In this document: piece after piece, positions 34,855 to 43,086 of the stretch | How positions within the stretch are numbered: the stretch's first letter is position 1 | Layout: every line of letters starts with the position of its first letter | Translations under genes and position numbers: made by a program | Assembly: GCF_004362215.1 (NCBI RefSeq) | Contig: NZ_SNWR01000001.1 | Coordinates: 4,632,001 to 4,696,000, forward strand | DNA: 64,000 nucleotides | From: Paractinoplanes brasiliensis | Lineage (GTDB): Bacteria; Actinomycetota; Actinomycetes; Mycobacteriales; Micromonosporaceae | Reading direction: 5' to 3' | Notes under the pieces: model-generated | What the model was told of the DNA's origin: nothing | Databases searched by the model: none | The model's input: only the letters and a program-made list of their open reading frames with translations

Positions 34855-35568
34855 TCAGTCGTCCCGGCGGACAGTCTCGATCAGGGCCAGGACCTGTCGC
34901 AAGGCCGGACGTAGCACCCGCAGCCGCGAGAGCGAGACCAGCCGGTCGATCAGCGGGACCGCCCCGTCGATCAGGCGCCGGGTGCGCCGCTGGCCGGGCG
35001 AGTTGTCGTACACCCAGAAGAGGGTCACGCCCATCCAGGCCAGCCAGAGCAGCTCGGGCAGCTCCTTGCGCAGCTCGGGGTCGAGCTTCGCGTTCGAGCC
35101 GTCGACCACCTCGCGGAAGATCGCGATGGCGGCCTCGCGCGCGGGCGACGACTCCTTGGAGAACGGGCTCAGCGGCGAGGTCGGCTCCGCGGCCGTTTTG
35201 AAGAACGTCGCCGCGAACGAGTGGTACGGCTCGTTGACGTCGATCCCCGCGTGCAGCACGCCGCGCAGCCGGGGCGCCAGCTCCTTCTCGGTGGACAGCA
35301 CCGGCTCGGCGGCGGCCCGGTGCGCGACCTGATTGCGGTCGTAGAACCCCTGGATCAGGTGTTCCTTGGAGTCGAAGTAGTAGTACGCGTTGCCGACCGC
35401 GACCCCGGCTTCCTTGGCGATGGCCCGCATGGTCGTCTCGGTGTAGCCCCGTTCGCGGAACAGCCGCAGGGCCGTCTCGAGGATCAGCTGGCGCGTCTGT
35501 TCCCCCCGCGCCCGACGGGGCTTCTCCGCGGGGTCGGGTTCAGCGGCAGCGGTCGTCACACCCGTCAC
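34855..35568 (-). CDS. TetR-family transcriptional regulator
   Basis: 237 residues. The N-terminal helix-turn-helix (about residues 25-70) reads QTRQLILETALRLFRERGY then MRAIAKEAGVAVGNAYYYF, typical of TetR. The C-terminal ligand domain is helical with LPELLWLAWMGVTLFWVYD near residue 175. GTG 35568 has GGGGA five bases before it and is preferred over the ATG at 35592. The start lies within the end of the DCC-protein gene (29-bp overlap), so it is the last gene of a three-gene operon. It most likely binds the paired palindromes at 36418-36473 and represses its own operon; the ligand is unknown. Confidence 0.88.
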   Translation of the reverse strand: MTGVTTAAAEPDPAEKPRRARGEQTRQLILETALRLFRERGYTETTMRAIAKEAGVAVGNAYYYFDSKEHLIQGFYDRNQVAHRAAAEPVLSTEKELAPRLRGVLHAGIDVNEPYHSFAATFFKTAAEPTSPLSPFSKESSPAREAAIAIFREVVDGSNAKLDPELRKELPELLWLAWMGVTLFWVYDNSPGQRRTRRLIDGAVPLIDRLVSLSRLRVLRPALRQVLALIETVRRDD

Positions 35569-35974
35569 CGTAGTCCCCAAGGGCCGGGCCACTTCCCCTC
35601 GTACGCTCCCGAACCGCCGACGCCGCGGCGATGAACGCCCGCGCGGCGCCCGAGCCGATCCGCTCCGACAGACCCCGGTAGTCGGCGAGCGCCCACAGGC
35701 ACGCCGCCCACGCGCCCTCCCCGGTGTAGACCGAGCCCTCGTCCCCGATCACCGTGATGTCCCGCAGGGTGGCCTCGTGGTCGAGCCCCGGGAACCGGTT
35801 CCGGGCTTCCGTCGATCCGGCCGGCACGAATTCCAGCCGTACGAGTTGAGCCCGTCCCCGCAGCCATTGACGTGCCGTACGGCAGATCGGGCACCCGCCG
35901 TCGTAGAGCACGGTGAAGGAGGTGATGGCCCGGCCGCCCCCTCGTCCGGCCGGGCCATCGAGCGGGGCGGTCAT
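35540..35974 (-). CDS. DCC-family thiol-disulfide oxidoreductase-like protein (DUF393)
   Basis: 144 residues. The DUF393 hallmark is visible at FTVLYDGGCPICRTARQWL (YDGxCxxC); AWAACLWALADYRGL follows. The predicted fold is thioredoxin-like and the CxxC pair could be redox active. No signal peptide, so cytosolic. ATG 35974 overlaps the TGA of the upstream membrane-protein gene (ATGA), and tetR overlaps its 3' end. The physiological substrate of the family is not known. Confidence 0.85.
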   Translation of the reverse strand: MTAPLDGPAGRGGGRAITSFTVLYDGGCPICRTARQWLRGRAQLVRLEFVPAGSTEARNRFPGLDHEATLRDITVIGDEGSVYTGEGAWAACLWALADYRGLSERIGSGAARAFIAAASAVRERTRGSGPALGDYGDGCDDRCR

Positions 35975-36405
35975 GCCCGCGCCGGGGGCGGGCCCTGCGG
36001 CGGCATCGGCGGGTGCATCGGCAGGCGCCCGGCCGGCGGCAGTGGCGGCACGATCTGCTGCTGGCGGAGGCGTCCACGGCGGTAGCGGCCGAGGAAGAAC
36101 ACGTTGAGGAAGTGCAGGACGCCGAGCACGAGCAGCACCAGGCCGATCTTGCTCGACAGCGTCTCCAGCGCCTCGCTGGTGTCGGCGATCGTCTGGTCCG
36201 ACCGCATGGTCACCGTCACGTAGCCGAGATTGAGCAGGTAGAAGCCCATGACGAGCAGTTGGTTGATGGCGCCGGCGAGCTTCTCGTCCTCGAACACGTC
36301 GGCCAGGAAGACCCGGCCGTTACGCGAGAGCGTGGTGGCCACCCAGACGGTGAGCCCGATGCTCACCGCGAGGTAGACCAGGTACATCCAGACCTTCGGG
36401 TCCAT
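35971..36405 (-). CDS. Small membrane protein, 144 aa, TetR-operon leader gene
   Basis: Three hydrophobic helices at about residues 5-25, 48-66 and 86-106 (IGLVLLVLGVLHFLNVFFLG), and a Pro-rich cytosolic tail (PPLPPAGRLPMHPPMPPQG). Family not recognised. It is the first gene of a tightly overlapping operon (membrane protein, DCC protein, TetR) and lies directly behind the operator region, which suggests it is the main controlled product. A membrane stress or lipid role, by analogy with many TetR-controlled membrane proteins, is speculation. Confidence 0.75.
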   Translation of the reverse strand: MDPKVWMYLVYLAVSIGLTVWVATTLSRNGRVFLADVFEDEKLAGAINQLLVMGFYLLNLGYVTVTMRSDQTIADTSEALETLSSKIGLVLLVLGVLHFLNVFFLGRYRRGRLRQQQIVPPLPPAGRLPMHPPMPPQGPPPARA

Positions 36406-36417
36406 CGGAGCGCCTTT

Positions 36418-36473
36418 CTGAACGTGTTCAACTTGATGTCCTCAGAGTAGGCGCACCAGTTGAACATGTTCAA
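36418..36473 (-). promoter_or_regulatory. Paired TetR-type palindromes overlapping a promoter
   Basis: TTGAACATGTTCAA at 36460-36473 is a perfect 14-bp palindrome. CTGAACGTGTTCAA at 36418-36431 matches it at 12 of 14 bases. Their centres are 42 bp apart, four DNA turns. On the minus strand the first six bases of the upstream palindrome (TTGAAC) fit a -35 box, and TACTCT (36449-36444) fits a -10 box 18 bases later, placing the second palindrome near the transcription start. The target operon ends in a TetR gene, so autorepression is the simplest reading. Confidence 0.72.
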
Positions 36474-36555
36474 GAGATGTGACGCGGCAGTCAGCCAAGA
36501 TCGAAAAGCAAGAACGAGCGGCCCGTACGGGACGAGCCGCTCGCAAAAGCAGTGA

Positions 36556-37992
36556 CTACAGCGCGGCGAGCCCCAGGGCCTCGGCCGCGGCCCGACCGTT
36601 GGCCAGGCTCGCGCCGTGCGTGGTGACGAAGGCCCGCGCCCGAGCCGGCCGCCACGTCGACGGCCAGCCCATCTCGACGACCCCCACGGTGTGGGCGGCC
36701 GACAGCTGCTCGACCAGGGCCCGGTTCGACTCCTGCCGGTGGGTGTGCCGCCCCACGACCACGATCGGCCGGGAGCCCGCGTGTGCGGTCAGCTGCGCGG
36801 CCGAGGCGGAGGCGGCCACCACCTCGACCTGCTCGACCCCGTCCAGGTGCGGGGCCAGGCCCCACGGCACGACACCCTCGGCGATCGAGTGGCCCGACGC
36901 CAGCTGCACGACCAGCGGCGACGACAGGTCGTTGACCGAACCCTCGACCCGCACCGCGCGGCGCGCCGCGGCCAGCCCGAGATCGCCCGCGACGGAAGGG
37001 GCCGTACGGGGGAAGGCCGTCCACGAGGCGAGCGCCGTGTTGCGGGCGACCGCCTCCTCCAGGCGCGCCGCCGGAACCCCGGCCACGATCGCCGCGACCA
37101 CGGCCTCGACCAGCTCGTGGGTCACCTCGGCCCCGATGCACAGCAGGTCGGCGCCGGCTGTCAGGGCGCGTACGGCGGCCTGGGGGATGCCACCGGCGGC
37201 GGCCGCGGCGCCCGCCATCTCCAGCGCGTCGGTGACGATCACGCCGTCGAAGCCGAGCGTCGAGCGCAGCAGGTCCTGCAGGGCGGCCGTGCTGAAGGTG
37301 GCCGGGTCGTCGCCGGTCAGCGCGGGCACCCGGATGTGGGCCGACATCACGGCCTTGGCAGTGCCGGCGACCGCGGCGAACGGCGGCAGATCCCGCGCGT
37401 CCAGGATCTCGCGGGTGACGTCGACGGTCGGCAGCGAAAGGTGCGAGTCGGTGACGGTCGCGCCGTGCCCGGGGAAGTGCTTGGCGCACGCGGCCACCCC
37501 GATCGACTGCAGCCCGTCGACGGCGGCGCGGGCGTGCCGGGCCACCAGCTGCGGATCGGCGCCGAAGGACCGCGTGCCGATGATGGGATTGTCGTCGGCC
37601 GTGTTGACGTCGACGGTGGGGGCCAGGTCGAGGTTCACGCCGGCGGACACCAGATCGGCGCCGATCGCCGCGTACACCGTCCGGGTGAGCTCCTCGTCGT
37701 CGACAGCGCCGAGCGCCGCGTTTCCGGGGTAGGGGCTTCCGGTGCGGTGCGCGAGCCGGGTGACGTCGCCGCCTTCCTCGTCGATCGCGATCAGGGCGTC
37801 GGGGCGGCCCTCGCGCAGCTGAGCGGTGAGCGCGGCCACCTGGGCCGGGTCGGCGACGTTGGTGCCGAAGAGGGTGTGGCCTGCCAATCCTTCGCCCAGG
37901 AGGGTGACCGCCCAACCGGGAGCGTTCCCACCTTTGAAGGCCGCCAGCAGGGTGCCGAGGGCGAGGCGGCGGAGTGCGGGGTCGATCGCCAT
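36556..37992 (-). CDS. Glycoside hydrolase family 3, NagZ-like hexosaminidase
   Basis: 478 residues. The GH3 barrel carries IDEEGGDVTRL (69-80), the NagZ catalytic loop KHFPGHGATVTDSH (171-184, His/Asp dyad) and the nucleophile Asp255 in VIVTDALEM. A C-terminal domain of about 140 residues follows, and no signal peptide is seen, so it is probably cytosolic and acts on imported or recycled N-acetylglucosaminyl compounds. ATG 37992 has GAAGGA five bases before it, deciding against 38043. It is divergent from a ROK regulator with a palindrome between them, which suggests sugar-responsive control. Confidence 0.88.
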   Translation of the reverse strand: MAIDPALRRLALGTLLAAFKGGNAPGWAVTLLGEGLAGHTLFGTNVADPAQVAALTAQLREGRPDALIAIDEEGGDVTRLAHRTGSPYPGNAALGAVDDEELTRTVYAAIGADLVSAGVNLDLAPTVDVNTADDNPIIGTRSFGADPQLVARHARAAVDGLQSIGVAACAKHFPGHGATVTDSHLSLPTVDVTREILDARDLPPFAAVAGTAKAVMSAHIRVPALTGDDPATFSTAALQDLLRSTLGFDGVIVTDALEMAGAAAAAGGIPQAAVRALTAGADLLCIGAEVTHELVEAVVAAIVAGVPAARLEEAVARNTALASWTAFPRTAPSVAGDLGLAAARRAVRVEGSVNDLSSPLVVQLASGHSIAEGVVPWGLAPHLDGVEQVEVVAASASAAQLTAHAGSRPIVVVGRHTHRQESNRALVEQLSAAHTVGVVEMGWPSTWRPARARAFVTTHGASLANGRAAAEALGLAAL

Positions 37993-38087
37993 GATGTCCT
38001 TCCGGTGACGCAAGTCTGGTCTGTACACCCCGCGAGCTGCCATGATCGCTCGGTGTCGGGCCCGATACAGGGGCGCCGCTAATCTAA

Positions 38088-38102
38088 TAGGAAACTATCC
38101 TA
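38088..38102. promoter_or_regulatory. Candidate ROK operator, TAGGAAACTATCCTA
   Basis: An inverted repeat with arms TAGGA and TCCTA lies 19 bases before the ROK gene and 95 bases before the divergent GH3 gene. AGGAAA...TCCT palindromes are bound by several ROK-family repressors. The surrounding 38080-38112 is unusually A/T-rich for this genome, fitting a promoter. Confidence 0.6.
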
Positions 38103-38121
38103 AAAAGTAGAGGATCCTGCC

Positions 38122-39312
38122 ATGGCCTCCACCCGCCTTCCGGGCACGCCCCGGCTGCTGCGCGCTCTCAACGACCGCGCGGCGCTGGAACTGCTGCTCA
38201 ACCGGGGTCCGCTGACCCGGGCCCAGCTCGGCGAGATGACCGGTTTGAGCAAGGTCACCGCGTCCCAGCTGGTGGAGCGCCTGGAGCAGCGCGGCCTCGT
38301 ACGCCGGGTCGGCGAGCAGGCCGGCGGCCGCGGTCCCAACGCCCAGCTGTACGCCGTCACGCCCGGAAGCGCCCACGTGATCGGTGTCGACGTCGGCCCC
38401 GATCGGGTGGTCGCGGCCTGCGCCGACATCACCGGTTCGATCATCGGCCGGGTCGAGCAGTCCACCAAGGACACCGACGACCCGGTCGGCGTCGTGCACA
38501 ACGCCGTGGTCCAGGCCGCGACCGACGCGGGGACGGACATGACCTCCGTACGCCGGGTCGTGCTCGGCACCCCCGGCCTGGTCGACCCGGCGAGCGGCGA
38601 GATCTCGTTCGCCTGGGACCTGCCGCGCTGGCACCGTGGCCTGCTCGACGACCTGCGCCGTGACCTGAGCACGACGGTGGTCTTCGGCAACGACGTGAAC
38701 ATGGCCGCCGTGGCCGAGTCCAGCACGGGCGCCGCGGCCGGCATCAAGGACTTCGTGCTGATCTGGGCCGGTCGTGGTGTCGGTCTGGCCAGCGTCATCG
38801 ACGGCCGTCTGCACCAGGGCAGCACGGGCGCCGCGGGCGAGATCGGCTATCTGCCCGTGGCCGGCGCCGAGGTGCCCCGTCACCTGGGCCGCAAGGCGAC
38901 CAAGGGCGGCGTACGAGGCGCGTTCCAGAGCATCGCGGGCGCCGACGCGGTCAAGGCGATCGGCAAGAAGTACGGCTTCCGTGGCGCCGAGGCGGCCGAC
39001 GTGGTGCGCGACGCCGTCGAGGCGGGTCCGGCCGGCGAGCCGGTGCTCGACGAGCTGGCCGCCCGGCTGGCCCTCGGTGTCGCCGCCACCTGTGTGGTGC
39101 TCGACCCGCCGCTGGTCGTGCTGGCCGGTGAGGTGTCACAGGCCGGTGGTCCCGCGCTGGCTGCCCGGGTCGAGAACGAGGTGGCCTCGATCACCCTGGT
39201 CAGCCCGAAAGTGGTGATCACCGGGGTCGAGTCGGAGCCCGTCCTGCACGGCGCCCTGCACACCGCGCTCGGCGCAGTACGCGATGAGGTGTTCGGTTCG
39301 ACCACCGGCTGA
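38122..39312 (+). CDS. ROK-family transcriptional regulator
   Basis: 396 residues. A winged helix (about 15-70: LNRGPLTRAQLGEMTGLSKVTASQLVERL) is followed by a ROK sugar-kinase-like domain with ASP-binding GVDVGPDRVVAAC, the GNDVN segment, and GSTGAAGEIGYLPV. The cysteine-rich zinc motif of ROK kinases (CxCGxxGC) is missing after GEIGYLPV, so sugar phosphorylation is unlikely. It sits divergent from the NagZ-like gene and probably controls it in response to a sugar or amino sugar. Confidence 0.9.
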   Translation: MASTRLPGTPRLLRALNDRAALELLLNRGPLTRAQLGEMTGLSKVTASQLVERLEQRGLVRRVGEQAGGRGPNAQLYAVTPGSAHVIGVDVGPDRVVAACADITGSIIGRVEQSTKDTDDPVGVVHNAVVQAATDAGTDMTSVRRVVLGTPGLVDPASGEISFAWDLPRWHRGLLDDLRRDLSTTVVFGNDVNMAAVAESSTGAAAGIKDFVLIWAGRGVGLASVIDGRLHQGSTGAAGEIGYLPVAGAEVPRHLGRKATKGGVRGAFQSIAGADAVKAIGKKYGFRGAEAADVVRDAVEAGPAGEPVLDELAARLALGVAATCVVLDPPLVVLAGEVSQAGGPALAARVENEVASITLVSPKVVITGVESEPVLHGALHTALGAVRDEVFGSTTG

Positions 39313-39344
39313 GCCGCCACACCCCTGCGTGGTTGGATGGACGC

Positions 39345-40142
39345 GTGCGAGAGCCCGACGAAGACACCGTCATTGCCTTTGATCAGGTCAGCGTGATCCG
39401 CGGGGGCAACTACCTGGTCCGCGGCCTGACCTGGCAGGTCGAGCTGGACGAGCGGTGGGTGATCCTGGGGCCGAACGGCGCCGGCAAGACCACAGTGCTC
39501 AACCTCGCCTCGGGACGGCTGCACCCGTCGCGCGGCACGGCTCACGTGCTGGGCGAGCGTCTCGGCCGGACGGACATCAACGAGCTGCGCACCCGCATCG
39601 GCCTGGCCACCGGCCAGTTCGCCGAGCGGGTGCCGCCGGGCGAGCGGGTGGTCGACGTCGTGGTCACGGCGGCCTGGTCGGTGGTGGGCCGCTGGCGCGA
39701 GGCGTACGACCCGCAGGACGAGGCCCGCGCCCGTCAGCTGCTCGAGCAACTCGGCATGGGCGCGCTCGCCGAGCGCGAGTTCGGCACCCTGTCCGAGGGC
39801 GAACGCAAGCGCACCCTGATCGCCCGGTCGCTGATGACCGACCCCGAGCTGATGCTGCTCGACGAGCCGGGCGCCGGGCTCGACCTGGGCGGCCGCGAAG
39901 ATCTGATCGCCCGGCTGACCGAGCTCGCCCTCGACCCCGACTCGCCGGCCATGGTGCTGGTCACCCACCACGTCGAGGAGATCCCGCCCGGCTTCACCCA
40001 CGGCATGCTGCTGCGCGAGGGCACGATCGTCGCGTCCGGCCTGCTGGGCGAGGTGATGACGGCCGGCAACCTGACCAAGACGTTCGGCCTGCCGCTGGTC
40101 GTCGACCGGTTCGGCGACCGTTACGCGGCGCGGGCGGCCTGA
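39345..40142 (+). CDS. ABC ATPase, stand-alone (ModF/YlmA-like)
   Basis: 265 residues. Walker A GPNGAGKTT, signature LSEGERKR, Walker B LMLLDEPGAGLD and H-loop VLVTHHVEEIPPG are present. The sequence pattern (VRGLTWQVELDERWVILGPNGAGKT) and the absence of a membrane partner fit the stand-alone ABC ATPases related to YlmA/ModF. GTG 39345 is preferred; the frame also opens from a TTG at 39333. It is four bases upstream of the ribokinase and cotranscribed with it. Function of this group is poorly defined. Confidence 0.85.
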   Translation: MREPDEDTVIAFDQVSVIRGGNYLVRGLTWQVELDERWVILGPNGAGKTTVLNLASGRLHPSRGTAHVLGERLGRTDINELRTRIGLATGQFAERVPPGERVVDVVVTAAWSVVGRWREAYDPQDEARARQLLEQLGMGALAEREFGTLSEGERKRTLIARSLMTDPELMLLDEPGAGLDLGGREDLIARLTELALDPDSPAMVLVTHHVEEIPPGFTHGMLLREGTIVASGLLGEVMTAGNLTKTFGLPLVVDRFGDRYAARAA

Positions 40143-40146
40143 GGTC

Positions 40147-41040
40147 ATGGCCCCGCGGATCGTCGTGGCCGGCAGCGCCAACATGGACCTCGTCGGCCTG
40201 GCGCCGCGGCTGCCCCGGCCGGGCGAGACCGTGCTGGGCGACGACTTCCTGATGATGCCCGGCGGCAAGGGCGCCAACCAGGCGATCGCCGCGGCGCGGG
40301 CCGGTGGCAGCACGGTGTTCCTGGGCGCGATCGGGTCGGACGCGTTCGGCGTCAACCTGAACGCCCGGCTCCACGCGGCCGGCGTCGACATGCAGCACGT
40401 ACGCACGAGTTACGGCGCGTCCGGCGTCGCCGTCATCATGGTCGACCACGGCGGGGAGAACTCGATCCTGGTCGCCCCCGGGGCCAACAACTCGTTCGTC
40501 GGGCTGACCCCGGCCGAGCAGGCCGCCATCGCCGCCGGTGACGTGCTGCTGTGCCAGCAGGAGATCCCGGTCGAGACGGTGATCGAGGCCGCCCGCGTGG
40601 CGCGGGACGGCGGCACCCGCATGATCCTCAATGCCGCGCCCGCCCGCGCGTTGCCCGACGAGCTGCTGGCCTGCATCGACCTGCTGGTCGTCAACGAGGT
40701 CGAGGCGCTGGCCGTGACCGGCGGCGACCGGATCGACGTGCCCGGCCTGCTGGCCCTGGTGCCCCGGGTGGTGCTGACCCTGGGCGGCAACGGCTCGCGG
40801 TACGCCGACCGGGACGGCCGTGACGAGACCGTGCCCGCGTTCCACGTCGAGGTGACCGACACCACCGCGGCCGGTGACGCGTTCACCGGGGCGCTCGCCG
40901 TGGCCTGGGCCGAGGGTCGTGACCTGGTCGAGGCGGTGCGCTGGGCCAACGCCGCGGGGGCCGCCTGCGTACGGCGGATGGGCGCCTCGAACGCCCTGCC
41001 CACACGCGACGAGATCGAGCAGGTGTTCCGGGCCGGCTGA
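40147..41040 (+). CDS. Ribokinase-family (PfkB) sugar kinase
   Basis: 297 residues. PfkB signature 1 is in MMPGGKGANQAIAAARAGG and signature 2 in VTDTTAAGDAFTGALAVAWA, with the catalytic Asp in AAGDAF. The N-terminal GSANMDLV and the NEVEA segment (LLVVNEVEAL) are typical of ribokinases, which phosphorylate D-ribose at O5. GAGG precedes ATG 40147. No ribose ABC transporter is nearby, so another sugar or nucleoside is possible. It ends 11 bases before the convergent MCP gene. Confidence 0.9.
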   Translation: MAPRIVVAGSANMDLVGLAPRLPRPGETVLGDDFLMMPGGKGANQAIAAARAGGSTVFLGAIGSDAFGVNLNARLHAAGVDMQHVRTSYGASGVAVIMVDHGGENSILVAPGANNSFVGLTPAEQAAIAAGDVLLCQQEIPVETVIEAARVARDGGTRMILNAAPARALPDELLACIDLLVVNEVEALAVTGGDRIDVPGLLALVPRVVLTLGGNGSRYADRDGRDETVPAFHVEVTDTTAAGDAFTGALAVAWAEGRDLVEAVRWANAAGAACVRRMGASNALPTRDEIEQVFRAG

Positions 41041-41051
41041 CAGGCCCCGGG

Positions 41052-41939
41052 TCAGGAGGCGCGGGCCGTGGCCACGAACCGGTTCACCTCGGACCGCAGC
41101 ACCTCGGCCAGCTGACTCAACCCGGCCGTGCCGGGCGCCCCGCCGCCGTCGACCGCGGTCGCGATGCCGTTCACCAGCCCGCTCATCTCCCGGATGCTGT
41201 TGGTCACCGCCTCGAGCACGGTCACCGCGTCCGCCGCGACCTCCTGCACCGTGTTCACCTGGGCCAGGATCTCGTCGCTGGACGAACTGGTCTCCGTGGC
41301 CAGGTTCTTGACCTCGCCCGCGACCACGCTGAAGCCGAGCCCCGCCTCCCCGGCCCGGGCCGCCTCGATCGTCGCGTTCAGCGCCAGCAGCCGGGTCTGC
41401 TTGGCCACCTGGTTGATCAGATCCACCGCCGTACGGATCTGGTCGGACGCGCTGCGCAGCGAGGTGACCGTGGTGAGCCCGCGTTCCGCCTCGGTGACCG
41501 CCTCCCGGGCGAAGTCGGCCAGCCCGTTGGCCGAGGCGCCCATCTCGGTGGCCGCCGTGGCCACCTGCTCCGAGACGGTCAGCACGGCCGACTCCAGCTC
41601 GTCGGCCAGAGCCACCCGGGCCGCCCCGGCCTGGGCCACCTTCTCGGCGCTGACGCTCATGGCCGCGAACGAGGCCGACATCTTCTCGGCGGTGTCGCGG
41701 AAGGCGCCGCGCAGCCCTCGGGTCAGGATACGGCGGTGGAACCGGCCCTCGGCGGCGGCGGCCGAGGCGGCCGCGGCCTCCCGCAGGAAGGCGTCGTTCG
41801 TGTCGAGCAGGTTGTTCAGCGCCGTGCGGGCGTCGACCGCCTCCGTCGAGGCGCCGATCGAGGGCAGGCGCGCTTCGAAATCGCCCGCGGCCGCCCGGCG
41901 GCACACGTCTGTGATGAGGGCCAGCACCTCGTCGGTCAC
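41052..41939 (-). CDS. Soluble methyl-accepting chemotaxis-type signalling protein
   Basis: 295 residues without a membrane helix or signal peptide. The C-terminal half is an MCP signalling hairpin; the tip is close to LLALNATIEAARAGEAGLGFSVVAGEVKNLA. Residues 1-100 are helical and HAMP-like. The gene begins at GTG 41939, 25 bases after the stop of the PAS-domain gene, with which it almost certainly forms one operon. No CheA, CheW or flagellar gene is in the window, so its output partner is elsewhere or absent. Confidence 0.85.
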   Translation of the reverse strand: MTDEVLALITDVCRRAAAGDFEARLPSIGASTEAVDARTALNNLLDTNDAFLREAAAASAAAAEGRFHRRILTRGLRGAFRDTAEKMSASFAAMSVSAEKVAQAGAARVALADELESAVLTVSEQVATAATEMGASANGLADFAREAVTEAERGLTTVTSLRSASDQIRTAVDLINQVAKQTRLLALNATIEAARAGEAGLGFSVVAGEVKNLATETSSSSDEILAQVNTVQEVAADAVTVLEAVTNSIREMSGLVNGIATAVDGGGAPGTAGLSQLAEVLRSEVNRFVATARAS

Positions 41940-41964
41940 GGGCGCGCCCCGGGGTGCGTCCGGA

Positions 41965-42501
41965 TCATGCCCGAGCCCCGTTGGTCAGACCCCACACGAA
42001 TTCGTCGTACGTCCGTCCGTCCAGCTCGCCGAGCAGTGCCTGCCAACCGGCCTCGACCGCGGCCCGGGGGCTCGCCTGTGTCTGCTCGGCCGCCCGGATC
42101 CGGTCGTACAGCCGTCTCACCTCGGCCACCGCGCCCGGCTGGGGCAGCCGGCGGTTGGAGTGGTAGCCGATCACGCGGGCGTCGGCCGCGAAGGACGGCG
42201 TGATGTGCGCCAGAACCCAGTAGTGCGCGCCGTCCGAGGCCAGATTCACCACGTACGCGAAAATCTCCTCACGCTCGGCGAGGGTGTCCCAGAGCAGCTT
42301 GAAGACTGCCCGCGGCATGTCCGGATGCCTGATCAGGTTGTGGGGCTGCCCGACCGCCTCGGCCTCGGTGAGCGCCGAGATGCGCAGGAACACCTCGTTG
42401 GCGTACGTGATGATCCCGCGCGGGTCGGTCTTGGTCACGATGATCTCGTCGGCGCCGAAGGATCGCTCCACGCCTGTCGGCCGTACCTGGGTTGCTCTCA
42501 T
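41965..42501 (-). CDS. PAS-domain protein, Aer-like
   Basis: 178 residues with one PAS domain (about 15-125). The motif GQPHNLIRHPDMPRAVFKLLWDTL is the mark of Aer/energy-taxis PAS domains that hold FAD, and IVTKTDPRGIITYANEVF begins the fold. Residues 130-178 form a helical tail (RRLYDRIRAAEQTQ). It lacks any signalling domain; the MCP domain that usually follows on the same chain is a separate downstream gene. A split, cytosolic redox or oxygen sensor is the likely unit. Confidence 0.87.
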   Translation of the reverse strand: MRATQVRPTGVERSFGADEIIVTKTDPRGIITYANEVFLRISALTEAEAVGQPHNLIRHPDMPRAVFKLLWDTLAEREEIFAYVVNLASDGAHYWVLAHITPSFAADARVIGYHSNRRLPQPGAVAEVRRLYDRIRAAEQTQASPRAAVEAGWQALLGELDGRTYDEFVWGLTNGARA

Positions 42502-42567
42502 GATCTGTGCATCGTCACCGACGGACGATTGCCCCCGTGCCGGTTTGTGGAAAATAGGACGACCAGC

Positions 42568-43035
42568 TCAACGACGGGTCGCCGGCTCCAGGGCGCGCTG
42601 CAGGGCCCGGTAGATGCGCCCGAAGCGGGCCGCGTCGCGTGTGCTCAGCAACAGCAGGTCGCCCCCGGGCGTACGGGCCCAGATCTCCCGGCTCCGGCTG
42701 CCCCGGTCGTACGAGCGGTCGACCCGCTCGAGCAGCACGTCGGCCAGCGGCGCGGTGGCCAGACCGATCAGCACGCCGCCGCCGGCCAGGGCGAGCGTGG
42801 TGGCGGTGGAGGCGTCGATGACCAGCGCGACCGCCACCGCGAGCAGCCCGACGACGATCGGCGTGAGGATGGCCAGCCCGACCGCGCCCCGGCCCGCGAT
42901 GGTCCCCCAGGAGCGGCGCCCGCTCTTGTGCCACACCTGGAGCAACTGCTCCAGGCGGAGGTCGTGGCCGTTCATCCGGACGCCGGTGGAGGTGATCCAC
43001 ACGTCCGGGTCCCGGTAGTAGGTGGTCATCTTCAT
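42568..43035 (-). CDS. DUF6232-like membrane protein
   Basis: 155 residues. N-terminal MKMTTYYRDPDVWITSTGVRM is typical of small actinobacterial DUF6232 proteins. Two adjacent helices lie at about residues 52-75 and 78-100 (AILTPIVVGLLAVAVALVI), and a soluble C-terminus ends EPATRR. Function unknown. The frame is open far upstream, but the ATG at 43035 (or 43029) is the first that gives a sensible N-terminus. It is divergent from the enoyl-CoA hydratase, 51 bases apart. Confidence 0.72.
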   Translation of the reverse strand: MKMTTYYRDPDVWITSTGVRMNGHDLRLEQLLQVWHKSGRRSWGTIAGRGAVGLAILTPIVVGLLAVAVALVIDASTATTLALAGGGVLIGLATAPLADVLLERVDRSYDRGSRSREIWARTPGGDLLLLSTRDAARFGRIYRALQRALEPATRR

Positions 43036-43086
43036 ACGGAAGTACCCGTCGTAGGCTGGCCTGAACCGACATTCAGGAGGCGTGTG

